Assembly (NCBI RefSeq): GCF_015832195.1
Contig: NC_052032.1
Location: 9,182,618-9,246,617 of the forward strand
From: Motacilla alba alba
Taxonomy: Eukaryota > Chordata > Aves > Passeriformes > Motacillidae
DNA length: 64,000 bases
Direction of reading: 5' to 3'
Each line of letters begins with the position of its first letter. The stretch's first letter is position 1. A program made the position numbers and the translations under genes. Below, piece after piece: positions 1 to 16,900 of this stretch. The notes beneath the pieces are model-generated. The model did no database searches. It was not told the DNA's origin and saw only the letters and a program-made list of their open reading frames with translations.

Positions 1-191
1 TGACATTAAAAAAAATAGAGTGTCGGGGCTTCAGGTTTCATTCCTGGGCAGCCCTGCCTGCCTGGGCGCTGCCTCCCCCCGCCGAGATGGCCGGGAGGAG
101 GGACCAGCGGCTCTCCTGTGCCTCACGGGCTTCCCCAGCAGCCCGATCTCCTCTGCTCCGGCTCCGGGAGAGGTTTCGGGGCTGGCGGGGC
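1..191 (-). other. PHF19: PHF19 3' UTR (start of it; continues off the left edge)
   Basis: This is sequence downstream of the PHF19 TGA stop (192-194) on the minus strand. I see no AATAAA on the minus strand within these bases, so the polyadenylation site must lie beyond the window. The run of A near position 8-15 is not a poly(A) signal. Confidence 0.7.
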
Positions 192-4485
<4,294 letters not shown>

Positions 4486-5650
4486 CCGCACAGCCTGCAG
4501 GGGACACACGCGCTGTCACCGGCCCTCTCGGCACGGCACGGCACGGCACCGGCCGGGCGCAGCATCCCCGAGCGGTCTGCCCTGGAGCACCGAGGCTGGG
4601 GCGGCTCAGCCCCACCAGCAGGGCTCAGGACACTGCAAAGCAGGGCCGGTGACACGGTTCCTTTCCACGAAATCCAGGGAACGGCCAAAATCTTTGCTAC
4701 CGGTGAACAAGAGGGGTTTAACCCCCGACAGGCTCCCACAGCACCGGGACACGCCGCAGCTCCGCGTGGTTCCGTTTTGGGACGGGGCACATAAGGAATA
4801 AAAGCTTTCCATGTCCTGTGATTTGAAAATCACGATCTCCGCGCAGTTTTGCGGGCTCCCAAACCACCGGGGCTGCTGCAGGAGCGGGGATGTGCCAGCA
4901 CCACCCACAGCGAGCGAACCCAGGCGGCCAAATGTCACCGCCACGAGGTTTGGGGTGCAGGAGGCACAGAAACCACCCACAGCACAGCTGCGATCCCGAA
5001 GGACGCCGAAACGACTCGAAAGGGACTTTTCTCCCCTTGGCGCTCCCGTCACGGCCACACATGTGGCCTCGTGGCACCACGCGTGTCGCGGCGCCGCGGA
5101 CCGCGACACGAGCCCCCTCTGCCCGGCCCTGCCATCCATGAGGACTCTCCCGCTCCCCGAGAGCCCCGGGATGGGCAGAGCGATCCCGCTCCCGGCAGAG
5201 CCCGGCGCTCGCGAGCCGCGACCCGTCCCGGCAGCGGCACCCGCCGGGTCCCCGCGTGGGAGCGCCCCCGGGGCTCCCGCAGACCGCCGCGCTTCCCTCC
5301 GCCCCCGCCGCTCCCTTCCCGGGGCTCCCGCCGCTCCGCGCCCCCCGCCGCCGTCCCCCCCGGCCCCGCGGACACGTGCGGCAGCGCCCACGCCGCTCCC
5401 GTGCCGGGCGGCGGGACCGCGCGGAGCGGGAGCGCCCGGCCGGGTCCCCCGCGCCCCGGTGGCACCTGCCGGGGGTGGCCGCGGGCAGCCCCGAGCGGCG
5501 GCCGCGGCCCCGCCGCCATTGGCTCATTCAAAGGCGGCCGCGGCGCCGTCCGCCCGCCCGCCCGGTGCCCGCCCCGTGCCCGTCCCGCCCGGTGCCCGCC
5601 CGGTGCCCGTCCCGCCCGGCGCCCGTGCGCGGAGCCGGCGCCGCCCTTAC

Positions 5651-5760
5651 CGCGGTGCCCCCGGGCGCTCAGCGGGCGCTCGGGGCGCGGGCCCGGGGGG
5701 CTGCGGGGCGCGGCGGGGGCCGGGCGCGGGGCGCCATCTTCCCGCGCTTCCCCCGCGCTC
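5651..5760 (-). promoter_or_regulatory. PHF19: Probable PHF19 non-coding exon 1 and core promoter
   Basis: On the minus strand a good donor (GTAAGGGC, GT at 5650-5649) lies in the CpG island. It could splice to the acceptor just upstream of the first coding exon (exon edge 4494, nine bases before the ATG). A YY1-type AAGATGGCGC sits at 5740-5731 and a CRE-like TGACGTC at 5771-5777, the usual arrangement around a TATA-less start site. The transcription start itself is inferred and the upstream exon edge is a guess. Confidence 0.45.
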
Positions 5761-5854
5761 CCGCCGGCATTGACGTCCCGGTTATGCAATTAGCGGGGCC
5801 GCCCCCGCCGCCTCCCACGGGTCCGGTCCCACCGCAGCGCAGCGCATCCCCGCG

Positions 5855-6040
5855 GCACCCACCGGCACCGCACGGGCCGCACCGGCACGGCGTCCAGCGG
5901 CACCGACCGGCCGGAACCGCGCGGACCGAACCGGACCGGACCGGCACCGACGCACCGGCGTGACACGGACCGGCAGCGACCGACCGGCATGGACTGGCAT
6001 CGATAGGAACCGAGCGGACCGGGCCGGCGGGGCGCATCCC
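5855..6040. repeat. Degenerate ACCGG-type GC-rich simple repeat
   Basis: The pentamer ACCGG and close variants (gaccg, caccg, cggac) recur about every 5-10 bases through this interval, just upstream of the PHF19 promoter. The copies are too diverged for a clean consensus. It forms no credible gene, although it keeps several frames open. Confidence 0.65.
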
Positions 6041-6299
6041 GGCCCGGTGCTCCGGAGAGCGCAGGCGGCGTCCCCGGGGCAGGACGGGGCACCCGGGGTC
6101 GGGCACGCACCCACCGCCCGTGGAGAGGCACCGTCACCCTCTGCCACGCGCGGGACGTCCCCGCCTGTCCCCCCGAGCCGTGGCTGCAGCCAGGAAAGGG
6201 CTTCCCCCGGTGCCCCGGGGTGGGGGGCGGGCAGGGGGTGGGATGCGGGCAGTGCCTGCGCAGCACTGTCCCGAGAGGGAACGACCTGTGCTCGCCGGG

Positions 6300-9280
6300 A
6301 TTCCTGGAAGCGGGAGCAGCCTTTCAGCCTTTCTCTGAATCTCACAGAGCAAAATCAATCGCTGTAAAAATGCTTCGGCCGGTGCCAAGAAGAAATCTGT
6401 AGGATTTGGTGTTTGTTGGAAAGCGCTCCTGGAAAAGCAATGTGTTCCAGGCTGCTCGGGCCGTAGGAGAGCTGATTCCCAGCGCCGGGGCTGGGAGCAG
6501 AGTCCGTGCGGCTTTCCCTGTCCGTGAGGGACGCTGGGGCTCAGACGTGTCACAAAGCTCGAGCTGCGAGCGAGCAGAGCCAGGGGAGAGCGGCACGGCA
6601 CGGGCTGAGCCTCCCTTCCAGCACCCGGCACTCGGGAATCATTGATTTAATCAAACTTCTCCCATAAAACTTTGGTGTCACAGCGCTGCACCTGCGGAGG
6701 GGACGGGAAAGGCGATTCCCTGAGCCGGCACGGCCGCCCTGCCGCTCCCCGTGCGGGGCTGCGTGAGAAAAACCACCCGTGCCAAGTATGCCACGCCGAG
6801 CCGTGCCGTGCCGTGCCCCTGAGCGGCTCCGGGCCCCGGCTGCCCGTGAGTCACACCGGGATAAGCGTGAGTCACCTCGGGACCGAAATAACCCCTGCCC
6901 ACAACCCTCGCAGACATCCCGCTCCTCGCTCCGAGCCTCGGGGCTGCAGCGTTTGCCCGCAACGCCGGGGACTGCTGCCCTCCCGGGACAGCGTTCCTGT
7001 CGCAGCCTGGCCCCGAGGGCACCGGGGAGCAGCAGCGTCCTCCCGGCCCCGCGGCTGATGCTCGCAGCGTGCCGGGCGCTCGCCGCAGGAATGCGGATGG
7101 TGAGACACGGAAATCAAAGGCTGGATCGAGTTCACCGGGGGTGTAGGCAGGGAGAACCTGACTGAAACCTTTCCACGTGGAGAGAGGGCACGGGAGCATC
7201 GCGTTGGGACAAAAGTCTCCAACAAAAGTGAAAAAAAAAACACCCCAGAACTTGAGATGTGTCCTGTATTTCCCAACCGGAATCAAGTAACAAAATTACA
7301 GCAACATAAACCAGATTTAACTCTGGTTTCTTTGCAGGTGCTTCTGTCACAGCATCCAGCAAGCCTGGCGACAGATCGCACTGCAATGAGCTCCCTTCTC
7401 CTCCTCTTCCTCCTGATCTTCCTTTCTCCTCTCTTTTCTTCTCTTCATCCTCCTCTTCCTCCTCTGCACACCCTCCTGGCCATCCCCTGATATCGCATTT
7501 CCCTGGAGCTGTGGGGTGGCGGTCCCTGGCAGCACCTGGAGCAGCTGGGCACTGGTTTGGCACCCCGGGCTGCCCCGCTGGCTGTGCCGGAGCAGGGCAG
7601 GAGTGTCCGGCCGTTCAAAGCAGATTATTCTGTGAGCGAGGGAACAGGAATGAACGAGAGCCCCAAAAGCAAAGCTGAGGGCAGCAATCCCACACCCTCC
7701 TCGGCCAGGGAGTGGGGCCAGCTCAGGCTCCAGGGCAGGGCTCCCGGCTATGGAATTCCCAAAAAACCCCAGCTTTTGCAGAAGGATTTGAATGAAGCCC
7801 CGTGTAGATAACCACTCCAAACTCCCATTTTTTTTTTCCTTAAAACCTTTTACTTGCTCCCCCACACCCCGCACTTGCCGAGGGGAGCTGCTTTCCCTCT
7901 TGCACGGGGATGGAGCACCCGGGAATGGGGCCGGGCTGGAGCAGAGCCTGCGGAGAGTGCGGGGAGAGCCGCTCCCAGCGCTGCCTCCCTCTGCTTTGAA
8001 AACTGCCCGGCAATCGTCGCAGCCTCTTTTCACAGTGTTTTTCTTTCTTTGAAAACAGGAGTGGGAGGAGGGGTTGGTTGTTGGCGTGTAGCCTTGGAGA
8101 CCGAAGCCGAGGAATACTGAATGGAAAGCCAAACACGGAGCCGCCGGCAGCTCCAGGCCTGGCGGGGATCGGATCTGCGGCTCTCGCTGGCCCCGGGGCC
8201 TCCCTCGGCTGCCACTCCCAGCCCGAGGAGCAGCCGGTTCCATGGGACACGTCCGTGACAACGGGATCCCACAAGTCGGTCATTCCCCCCTCTTCCCTCT
8301 GCTCCGAGGGTCTCAGCCCCATCGCCTCTCCACTGGAGCCTGAGTGACCAACACAACCAGCTCAAGCCATCCTGTGCAAGGTTTGAGTTCTTCCCCTGTG
8401 CTGAGCAAGGACTTATAACCCAAAAATTTGCCTGTTTTTTTCTTTTTTTAAACTTTAATAATCCCTTTTAAAAATCCCTCCAAACCTTGTCCTTGACTAT
8501 TCCAGACCATCTCAGCTGTAGGAGCATTTTGACCCCTTGCCAGCCTGGCCATTAAACACGGAGCAAATGCTGCTGGTTTAACTCCCTCGAATTCTTTGTG
8601 CTTTTCCTGCCTCGTTTGGTTTGATCCAGACTGAATCACACAGAAATCATTTGCTGGATCAGAGAACTCTTGATGTCGCCCCGATTTCAGCTCCTTTCAG
8701 TGCCAGCCACTTCCTCATCGAGGCGCTTTTGCTGCTGAAGGTCTGGGAGGTGAAACCCGAGCCCGTTCCGGGCAGAGCCGGGCTGGGAGCGGAGCCCTGA
8801 GCCTGGAAATCGGACCCGCGGATTGCTCCGGCTCCGGCCGAGCCTCGCAGGGCAGCCCGGGCTCCTGGAGCCCTTCCCGGGGATGGAAATGCCCTGGGAG
8901 GAGAGCCTGGGGTCCGAGGGGTGCCTGCAGCCTCAGCCGGAGCAGATCAGGCGGAGATCTGGCTGCTTTCTGCCGGCGGCGCCTTGGAAAGGAGGAGCGC
9001 TGGGCATCGGGTTTCGTGTCTGTTTGTTTATTCAGCGTGGATTTGATCCACAGCCTTCTTCTTTTTAAACTGAGCTCTCTCTGTGGGCTCTGTGGAAGGG
9101 CCTGGAAGTGCTCTTGAGGGAGGTGGGCAGAGATGGTCTGGGCATTTCCAAAAGGACCCTCCTTTCCCCAGGCAGAAGGAAAGGAAACAGCAAGGAAGGA
9201 GAAGTGTAGCACAGCTCAGCTGTTTCTATAAAATGTCCAAGCTGCTCAATTCCCTATCCGACAGTGAAAAAAACAAACAC
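6300..9280. other. PHF19-TRAF1 intergenic region, no gene seen
   Basis: I find no ORF here with recognisable protein similarity or coherent exon borders on either strand. The region is unique sequence of intermediate GC content with a short polypyrimidine tract (7388-7466). The ORFs seen are short, compositionally driven and unsupported. Human DNA also has no gene between PHF19 and TRAF1. Confidence 0.6.
7388..7466. repeat. Polypyrimidine tract (CT-rich, about 80 bp)
   Basis: This is an almost uninterrupted C/T run on the plus strand made of tcctcc/ttcctc motifs. Such tracts can adopt triplex (H-DNA) form. No other function is visible. Confidence 0.7.
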
Positions 9281-10328
9281 CAAGCCTTTGTCAAGTCAGT
9301 TAGCTTTATTCAGGAAATAAATAAATCGTAAGAAAATATGAATGATTGGAATAAATATAGCACTTGGTAAAGTGGTTCAGAGAGGAAAAGCATAATATAT
9401 TTAGGTAAATTACTCCAGTACCCTGTCCTTGAAAGAACATTTGGAAGGTGGAATAGAGGAAAATACACAAAATGTCCAGTTCCTTCCCAAACAAACTTTG
9501 ATAAATATTTGTTTATGGGGTGGGTGTTTTTGAAATGGGATGATTTATCACAACTAATTCTTTTAAAGGCTGTTGCCAGGACAGAAGTGAAAGATTTTGT
9601 GCACATCCAGACAGACCCAAGTTTGTCTTGCTTATAAAAAATAATTATTCATTCCTTCCCTCTATTAGGAAACCCAAAAATAATAAAACTATTTCTAGCA
9701 GTTACTCGTATTTCAGCGTGCAAAAAACTTAAAGCATCCGAGCACATTAAGCAAAAAAAAAAAAAAAAAAACAAAAAAACCCCAATAATTTTTAATAAGT
9801 TACCTGCCTTGAAGGTGCAGGAAGTGACTGGACACTAAACCAGACCATTGAGGGCCTTACCCAGCCTGGGGCAGAGCTCTGCCCTTCCCACAGCTCTGCA
9901 TCCACAGTGGGACAGCCCAAGGGCTCCTCTGGGAATCCCAGAGGTGATTCCCCCAAGCACAGCGTGACCTGGTCCCTGCAACTCAGCATTCCCTCACATA
10001 GCACAGAAATAGAGGTCTGGAATAAATAATAAATAATAAATTTGAGGTGAGGGCTGCAGCTGCCAGCGCTGCCCACAGCAGGGCCACAGCTCCCGGCCTC
10101 CAAGGTCCCGGGGAAGCACAGAGACACCTGATCCGGGCCTGAGGGAAGGAATCTGCCCTCGTTCCTGCTGGGGAGCAGCCAAAATTCCACCCCCCTGTGG
10201 CTGCCAGGGAGTGCAGCCCCACAGGATCACCCCTGAGCTCTGGGAAAGGAGCTGCACCCGCTGGGCACTGCCCAGGATGGGCCAGCTCAGCCCCAGACCC
10301 GGGAATTCAGGGAATTCAGCCCCAGCCC

Positions 10329-10471
10329 CACAGAACCACAGAACCACAGAACCACAGGGCCACAGGGCCACAGGGCCACAGGGCCACAGGGTCACAGGGC
10401 CACAGGGTCACAGGGTCACAGAACCACAGAACCACAGGGTCACAGGGCCACAGGGTCACAGGGTCACAGGG
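10329..10471. repeat. 8-bp minisatellite (ggYcacag / aaccacag), about 18 units
   Basis: Tandem octamers ggccacag, ggtcacag and aaccacag occupy this stretch without visible slippage. Variation is limited to gg/aa at the first two positions and c/t at the third. It lies in the probable TRAF1 3' UTR. All frames stay open because of the repeat, so the ORFs here are not genes. Confidence 0.9.
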
Positions 10472-10530
10472 CCAGCTGGGAGGAGGAACAGCCCCTTCTG
10501 CAGCAGCGTGGGGCAGGGGTGACAGTGCCA

Positions 10531-10739
10531 CACCTAACCCATGAGTGACACCTAAACCATGAGTGACACCTAACCCATGAGTGACACCTAACCCATGAGT
10601 GACACCTAACCCATGTGAGTGACTCCTAAGCCATGAGTGACACCTAACCCATGAGTGCCATGAGTGACACCTAACCCATGTGAGTGACTCCTAAGCCATG
10701 AGTGACACCTAAGCCATGAGTGACACCTAAGCCATGAGG
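10531..10739. repeat. 18-bp minisatellite (acacctaacccatgagtg), about 11 units
   Basis: The unit acacctaacccatgagtg repeats with small indels (cccatgtgagtg, gtgccatgagtg) and substitutions (aagcc for aaccc). It lies only 60 bp from the 8-bp array and about 200 bp from the TRAF1 stop codon. The transcript sense carries GGGTTAGGT, which resembles the telomere repeat by chance. Confidence 0.9.
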
Positions 10740-10940
10740 ATTGGCTGCTGTGGTGAATAATGCCCTCCCAGCCCTGGGAGCGCCTCCAGGGCATGGCCCT
10801 GGGCTCAGGGGGTGCAGGCTCAGGCTCTGGGGGTTTTGTGTACACACAAACCATCACAAGGTCTCAGACTGAGAGGTTTTTCCTCACAAGCTGTTGGCAT
10901 TCAGAGGTGGCCTCTCCCCAGCCAGCCAGTTCAGGATCTG

Positions 10941-13900
10941 CTAATTTGTCTCGATGATGCATTTCAGGAACAGCGTGTCCTCCCTCACGTAGGCGTGTTT
11001 GGGGGACTGCAGCTTGGCCAAGGGCAGGAACATGGGGCAGCCACTGGCCACGTTCATGTCATTCACTGGCCTCTGGAAGGATGCAGAAGTCAGGTCTGGG
11101 CGAAAGGCATCGATTATGTGCTCCCTGTTATTCTGGTCAAGCAGCATAAATGTCACCTGAAAAACAGAACGTGGCAGTGGGGAGCTGCTGGAGTGGAAAG
11201 CAAACCAAGCAGGGACAGAAGTGCTGCAAGAGCAGCTGGACGCTGCATTGATAATTAAATAAAACTGTAACAAACATTTCCAACCTGCAAGGTCGGTCCA
11301 TGCGAACTCCCAGATGAAGTTTTTAAAACTTTGCTACGCACACAACAAAATTAAATTAAATCCAGTAAGGAAGAATTCCTTGGTAGAGAACTGCACAGTC
11401 CAAAGTCTCTCTCTCCTGACAACCTAAACAGCCCCTGGGTTTGGTTACAGTCGTTGCATTTATTCTGTTCCTGTGCTTTGGAACCAGAAGAAACAGCTCA
11501 GCTGCCCATGCACAAATATGTAAAAGACACAACCTAAATATCAGCATAGAATCTCCCCACCTCATTGCCCTTTTATTTACTCACTCTTCTATAGCTTGAA
11601 ATACGAAATATCTGCAGCAATCTTTTAACACAGTGAGGATTGGGAACTTTGATTTCTTTTTTTTTTTTTTTTGGCTGCTAACTGGCAGTAAAACTATTTA
11701 TAGGAAAGGTTTGCAGAATTATTACCCCACAAAGGCAAGTGCCAGAGCACAGGTCAGGCCCTGCCATGGCTTCACTGCTTTCCTAACCATGCTTGCCACT
11801 GTCAGATCACACTTAAGGGAAAAATCAGACCGGGATCACATCAGACACCCGTGGCACCTCTGAAAGTGGAGCTCTCACCTCACCCCTCTGATGCCTTTAG
11901 GCAGCAAGCCATAATTCCCTCTAAACTGATATTACCTGCGTTTAGCAAGGGCCAGGAGAAGATGTGTCTGGCTCTAGCCCAGGTGGACACAGGTTGGGAT
12001 ATTCCAAACACCACGTTTTGGTGGTGGAAATGCTGCCTGGCAAAGTCTGGAGTATCAGCAGGGGCAGCTTTCCTGCAAGGGACTCCAGTCAGAGACAAAT
12101 CATTACCCAGGGCTGCAGGGCAGCTGCTCACCTTTGGGAAGGGATGTGGAAAAGCACTCAACTCCCACAAAACTCCAGGGAAAGAGTCACCCTGTGTTGA
12201 CTTTTGGCTGGGATTTCCCTTCTTACCTTGTGCCTGAAGGGCCACGGGAGCAAAGCGTCGTAATCTCCTTTCATGACAACGAAGAACAGGGACATGTGGG
12301 TTCCTTTCCCTGTCCCATCCCCGTTCAGGTACACCCTCAGACACACCTTGTAGCCATATTTTGCAGTGTAGAAAGCTGAAAATCAGAACTTTTCATTAGT
12401 AAGGCTAGTTTTTTGGGGGAAAATAAGGCATAATGTGTGTTCTGGCACGTGGGAAAAGGCAAGGCGTGACGTGGTTTGCCCTCACAGAAAGGAGGACAGA
12501 CAAATCAGCACCCCCTGGAGATTACTAGCAATGAAAACCCAGTGGTTGGAATCCTTTTAGAGCCTCAGACCTTGGTGAAAATTACCTGTCATGAGCCACA
12601 CAAGTGGAATTTACCTGATCCAGTTGCTTCCCACACGGGAAAGAGCTGCAGCCACGTGGTGCCAGCGGGCACCAAGCTGAGGGCTGGGAGGGATGGAGCC
12701 ACTGCAGGCAGCTGTGCCAGAGGGCCAAGGGCAGGAGGAGAGCCCAAACTAGAGCACAGCCCTCTGGAAAAGCACATCCCATGCCCTGGGTTACAGATCC
12801 CTGCACAAACAGCATCTGGGCTTCAGGAGCCGTTCAAAGATGCTCTGGCACGAGCAGAAAGGAGCAGAGCTCTGGAGAAATTGGGGGGAATTCTGAAGGG
12901 TTTGTGCACACACATCTCCATCGTGTGCTTTACCTGGGGAGTACAAACTGACCGTCCTGCCAGTCACAGAGTCCTGGAGCTTCCTGCCAACCTCTGTGAT
13001 TTTCCAGAGGAAGATGCCATCGTAGGAGGCTTGCTCAGAGAACAGCAGGCTCTTGTGCAGGCTGCTCAGGCCCGCGTCCTTCTGCGTCAGGCACCGGTGC
13101 AGCTCTGCAATCTGGGAGAAAAAAGCAGTCCTCAGCCACCCCCCTGCTCCAGGCTGTGCTGCAGGGCTGGCTGGATCCTTCTGGAGTCCTCGTGTTCTGG
13201 GAGCTCTGCTTTGATTCCTTTCTAAGTGACAGCAATATGTCAAAACACACACAGGGATGTTGTCTGGGCCTCCAGGCAAAATGTTGCTGTGAGAGGATCA
13301 GGCAATTAAACAGCTCTCCTGCCTGCTCACAGTCTGATCATGGCAAACTAACACTCAGGAGTATCTCACTACCTAAATGTGGATTTAGACAACAAATATT
13401 AGAGATCCACGTTTGAAAATGTATCAAGCAACAAAAGGATCCTGAATGTGTGTCCAGAACTGAGCCCTTCACAGCTCAGACTCCTGCTCTGGTCCCTGCC
13501 CCAGCTCCCCTGATGTGTGTCAGCATTTGTTGTCTACAGAACAAGCACCCAGACAATCCCGCTGTCATTTTTACCTTCAGTTCAAGGCCCCGTATTATGT
13601 TCTGGTCCAGTTCACTCTGTCTCCTGAAGGCCAGGATCTCCAAATTGGAGCTCTCCACCTCCTTATTGAGCACTGCCACAATGTTCTCAAACACGTGCAG
13701 CTTGTTTTCCAGCTCAGAAATCACCTTCTCCCTCGTGAGCTGCTGCAGGACAGACTCGTCCTCAGGGACACGAGAAGATTCAGGGAAGCAATCCACCTCT
13801 GGACCCCTGCTGAACTCCAGCCCTGCCGGGAGCTGCAGCTCACAGGTGCTTTTTGCTGCACTCTTCAAGCTCAGCTCTGGCCGTGGGGTGAAGCCCTTGG

Positions 13901-16900
13901 AGCGCAGGGTTCCCTGCACCTGCCTCATGTGCTGCAGCAGCAGCAGCATGTGAGCCCCCACCGCCGATTTTTCGTGCTCCTGGATCTTCTCTTTGCTTCC
14001 CTGGGAGAGACAAAGCTGTCACTGCACCCTCCACGGCCACCCCAGCAACCCTCCAGCCCCCTGGAGATGGGAAAGCTGCAAGGTGCTGGGGCAGCTCCAT
14101 CAGTGGCATCAGGAGAGCTGATTCTGTTTTGAGAGACACTGCCCTGAAGGGAATGTCCAAACCAGAGGGGAACGTGCTGAAGGGAGCTGTTTCACTCACC
14201 CTAAAGGCACAGCCAACTTCAGAAAAACAACAGCCATCCTTGCTGGGTGAGGACGTGGAGAGGCTCTATTTAAAAAAAAAAAAAAAAAAAAAGCAGAGGA
14301 AATAGTCAAAACCAATTGAAGGGAATTCTTTTATTTCCCTACAAACACCAAAGCCCCAAACCCAGCAGCTATAAATCAGATTAATTCAAGTCAAGGCAAC
14401 TCCACAGCTTCCAGTGCCCAACCAGCTTTGGAAATTGCTGGTAAATCAGTTAAGAGTGTGGCTGAGAGCAGGTGTCCTGCACACAGGCTGGCAGTGAGCT
14501 GCCCCTCTCCCAGAGCCCACAGTGACAGAACAATTGAACCAGCTCAGGGATCACCCCGTTTCTCACAAAGATGCTGTGAATGCTGAACAGCACACTCCTG
14601 GTCAGGTGGCTCTCACTCAAGCTATGAGAGGAAACAAATATTTGCCCGTTTTACAAGGTTAATTGAGAAGATAATTTAGTGAAGGTAATTGTGGGAGCAG
14701 GGGGGGAAGGCAGTCAGCAGGGCTTTGCTGGGACATAAAGAGCAGCCAGAAACAACTGCTGGATCTGAAGATGCTCTCAGATGTTAATTTAATCTAGATG
14801 AACAAGTGATAATTTTATTAATTGAAGTAAAGCTGTATTGCACTCCCTCATCTTTCACCCACCTTTTCCTTTGATGCTGTTTCTGTTTGCACAGGTTTTT
14901 GTTCCTTGCATAAACTGCCTTCACATGAGTGCTCCTGTCATTAAAACAGGAAGGAAAAAAGTCAGTGCTTTATTTAATTATTGAATTAAGGGTCACCTGG
15001 GATATTGGATAGAAGATTGGCCATGTGCAGGTGTTGCCAGATTCCAAGTTATGTGCACACACAGAAAAATGTGCACTCACCTACATGCAGTGACAAGCAG
15101 GGGGTTACAGAACAGGAAGCAGCAATGACCAGCAGAACAGGAAATTCAGATATATACAGATAGATGTATATGAACATAAACAGGTTACAGCACAGGAAAC
15201 TCCAATATAAATTAAAATTCAAATAGAAACTCTCCCTGCATTGACTCCACACACTTTGCTCAATGTGCAGACCCTTCTAGCATCCTGCTTGTGAGCACTT
15301 TGGAGGCTGGAACCCAAACTCTGCATCGTGATGTGCTGCACAGAACGCATCACACTCACAGGAGCTTCCTGCCATTTCTGCCTCCAGGAAGGGTGAAGTG
15401 ATCCCCCTGCCACTGTTCTGAAATATCTGTCTTTAACACAGCAACTGCCAGCTTTGCCCTCTCACTCTGCAGAGGGGGTGGCTGTAATCTTCACCAGCTC
15501 CCCTGCACACCAGCTCTGAGGTTTCCCTTTCGATTCTCAGAAATGCAGCCACGGGGTTTTCTCACCCTCTAACTCATTTTTTAACACTCTCTATCTTGCC
15601 AGTGATCTTACTCATTTCTGCTCTTTTACTCCTTCAGATCACCAATTTCTTGAGGGGGAGAGGCACCCTCCTTCAGAGGAGAGAAGTTTATTTAAAAATA
15701 GAGAAATACAAAAAAAAAAACAACAAAAAAAAACCCAAAAAACAAACAAAAAAAAACCCCAACCACCAGACCTTAAACTGAACGAATAAAATGAAGAGAG
15801 CAAGAGCAGCACCCAAAATTTACTATTTTTCCCCAGAGGGTTGTGGACACGTGGAATAGCCACAAACAATCACCAAATTCATTACAGCAGATCATGCAAC
15901 CGGAATTTTACACATACTAAAGGAGGCCGAGAAAAAAACCACACCTCAAGGCCAACCCCCTGCTCGGTTACCAAGGTTTCCCAACCAAAATATCAGTGAG
16001 GTGGTGGCCGGGTGGGAGGAAAGGAGCTCTGGAGGCGCCGGAGCTGCAGAGAGCCCCGGGCAGAGGAGGAGCCCAGCGGGCTCAGGTTCCCTGCAGCCCC
16101 AGCCCAGGAAGGCTGGCAGGGATTTTGTGTTGCCACCTTCTGGTGTTCTCAGCTTTGGGTTTAGCCCCGGCAGGATGAGCCTGGCTCCGGGTTCTCCTCT
16201 CTCTGCAGGTCACTGAAGGATGAGCAAGGCTGGTTTTGGCTTCTTTTTTCTACCTCTGTGGAGATCAGGATTGAAGGCACTTGTTTTCCACCCTGAGATA
16301 TCACACGCTGTAATCCAACTCCACACCTGGAATCCCAGCGCTATCAATCCATCCTGGAAGCCTTCCCCACGGCCTCAGGTCAAATATAGAATTTTCCTGG
16401 GGGTCTGTGACCTTCAGCACAGAAAGTTTAAAATTCTCAGCAGCCAGGACCCCAAGCAGAAGCTGCCCAAGGAGCAGATTTTAGCAGAGCACCCCATTCT
16501 TACCCCAGGAGGACTCATATTCCTTAAAAATCTCTCAGCCCAGTATTTGAAAGGCACCGATTTGTGACACTTTGGACACACAGAACTATTTACATCTCTG
16601 AAATATTCACAGCCCTCCTCTCATGTGGGTCTATAATCACCGTGCTCAACTGCAAGGCTGACAATTATCCTCTTGAAATCATTTGGAGGGAACAATATTC
16701 ATTGTGTCGAGCAAATAACATTAAAAAAGATAAAGAAAATATGTTTGAATGGGCACTGAGATATTTGTGGCAGATTCAGAGCGAGATCTTCCTGGTCTGT
16801 GGACACTGCTGATAAGCTGGAGATTTGTCCCTGGTCAGATCTCATAGAAATAATACCTGACAGAATCCTGCCCTGCACATTTGTGGGCAGTTTTAGTTTG

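Larger units (their letters stand above)
4900..6300. promoter_or_regulatory. PHF19: CpG island over the PHF19 5' end
   Basis: By eye this interval is very GC-rich with many CpG dinucleotides, densest at about 5190-6100, against AT-richer flanks. It covers the probable PHF19 first exon. An inverted CCAAT (ATTGG at 5518-5522) and several GC boxes are present. The limits are approximate because I did not compute GC or CpG o/e. Confidence 0.7.
9285..10940 (-). other. TRAF1: Probable TRAF1 3' UTR with AU-rich elements and poly(A) signals
   Basis: Downstream of the TRAF1 stop on the minus strand, the first good AATAAA hexamer is at 9310-9305, with a second at 9032-9027. This implies a 3' UTR of about 1.6-1.9 kb. 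Around 10020-10042 the transcript sense contains overlapping ATTTATT elements, typical of labile immune mRNAs. Two tandem-repeat arrays (10329-10471 and 10531-10739) would also be transcribed. The 3' end is inferred from motifs only. Confidence 0.5.

Noticed and set aside
4811..5793. Long plus- and minus-strand ORFs across the PHF19 CpG island (Arg/Pro/Ala-rich)
   Set aside because: High GC removes stop codons. Several frames on both strands are open at once and none resembles a protein.
7257..7490. Possible secreted peptide (Leu-rich ORF, SSLLLLFLLIFLSPLF)
   Set aside because: The hydrophobic stretch is the translation of a polypyrimidine tract. There is no conserved context or splice structure.
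10197..10544. ORFs encoding HRTTEPQNHRATGPQ-type repeats on the plus strand and LWPCGPVALW repeats on the minus strand
   Set aside because: They are translations of the 8-bp minisatellite, with no similarity to known proteins.
10531..10739. Possible interstitial telomeric repeat (cctaaccc)
   Set aside because: The hexamer is not itself tandem. It occurs once per 18-bp unit, so the resemblance is incidental.
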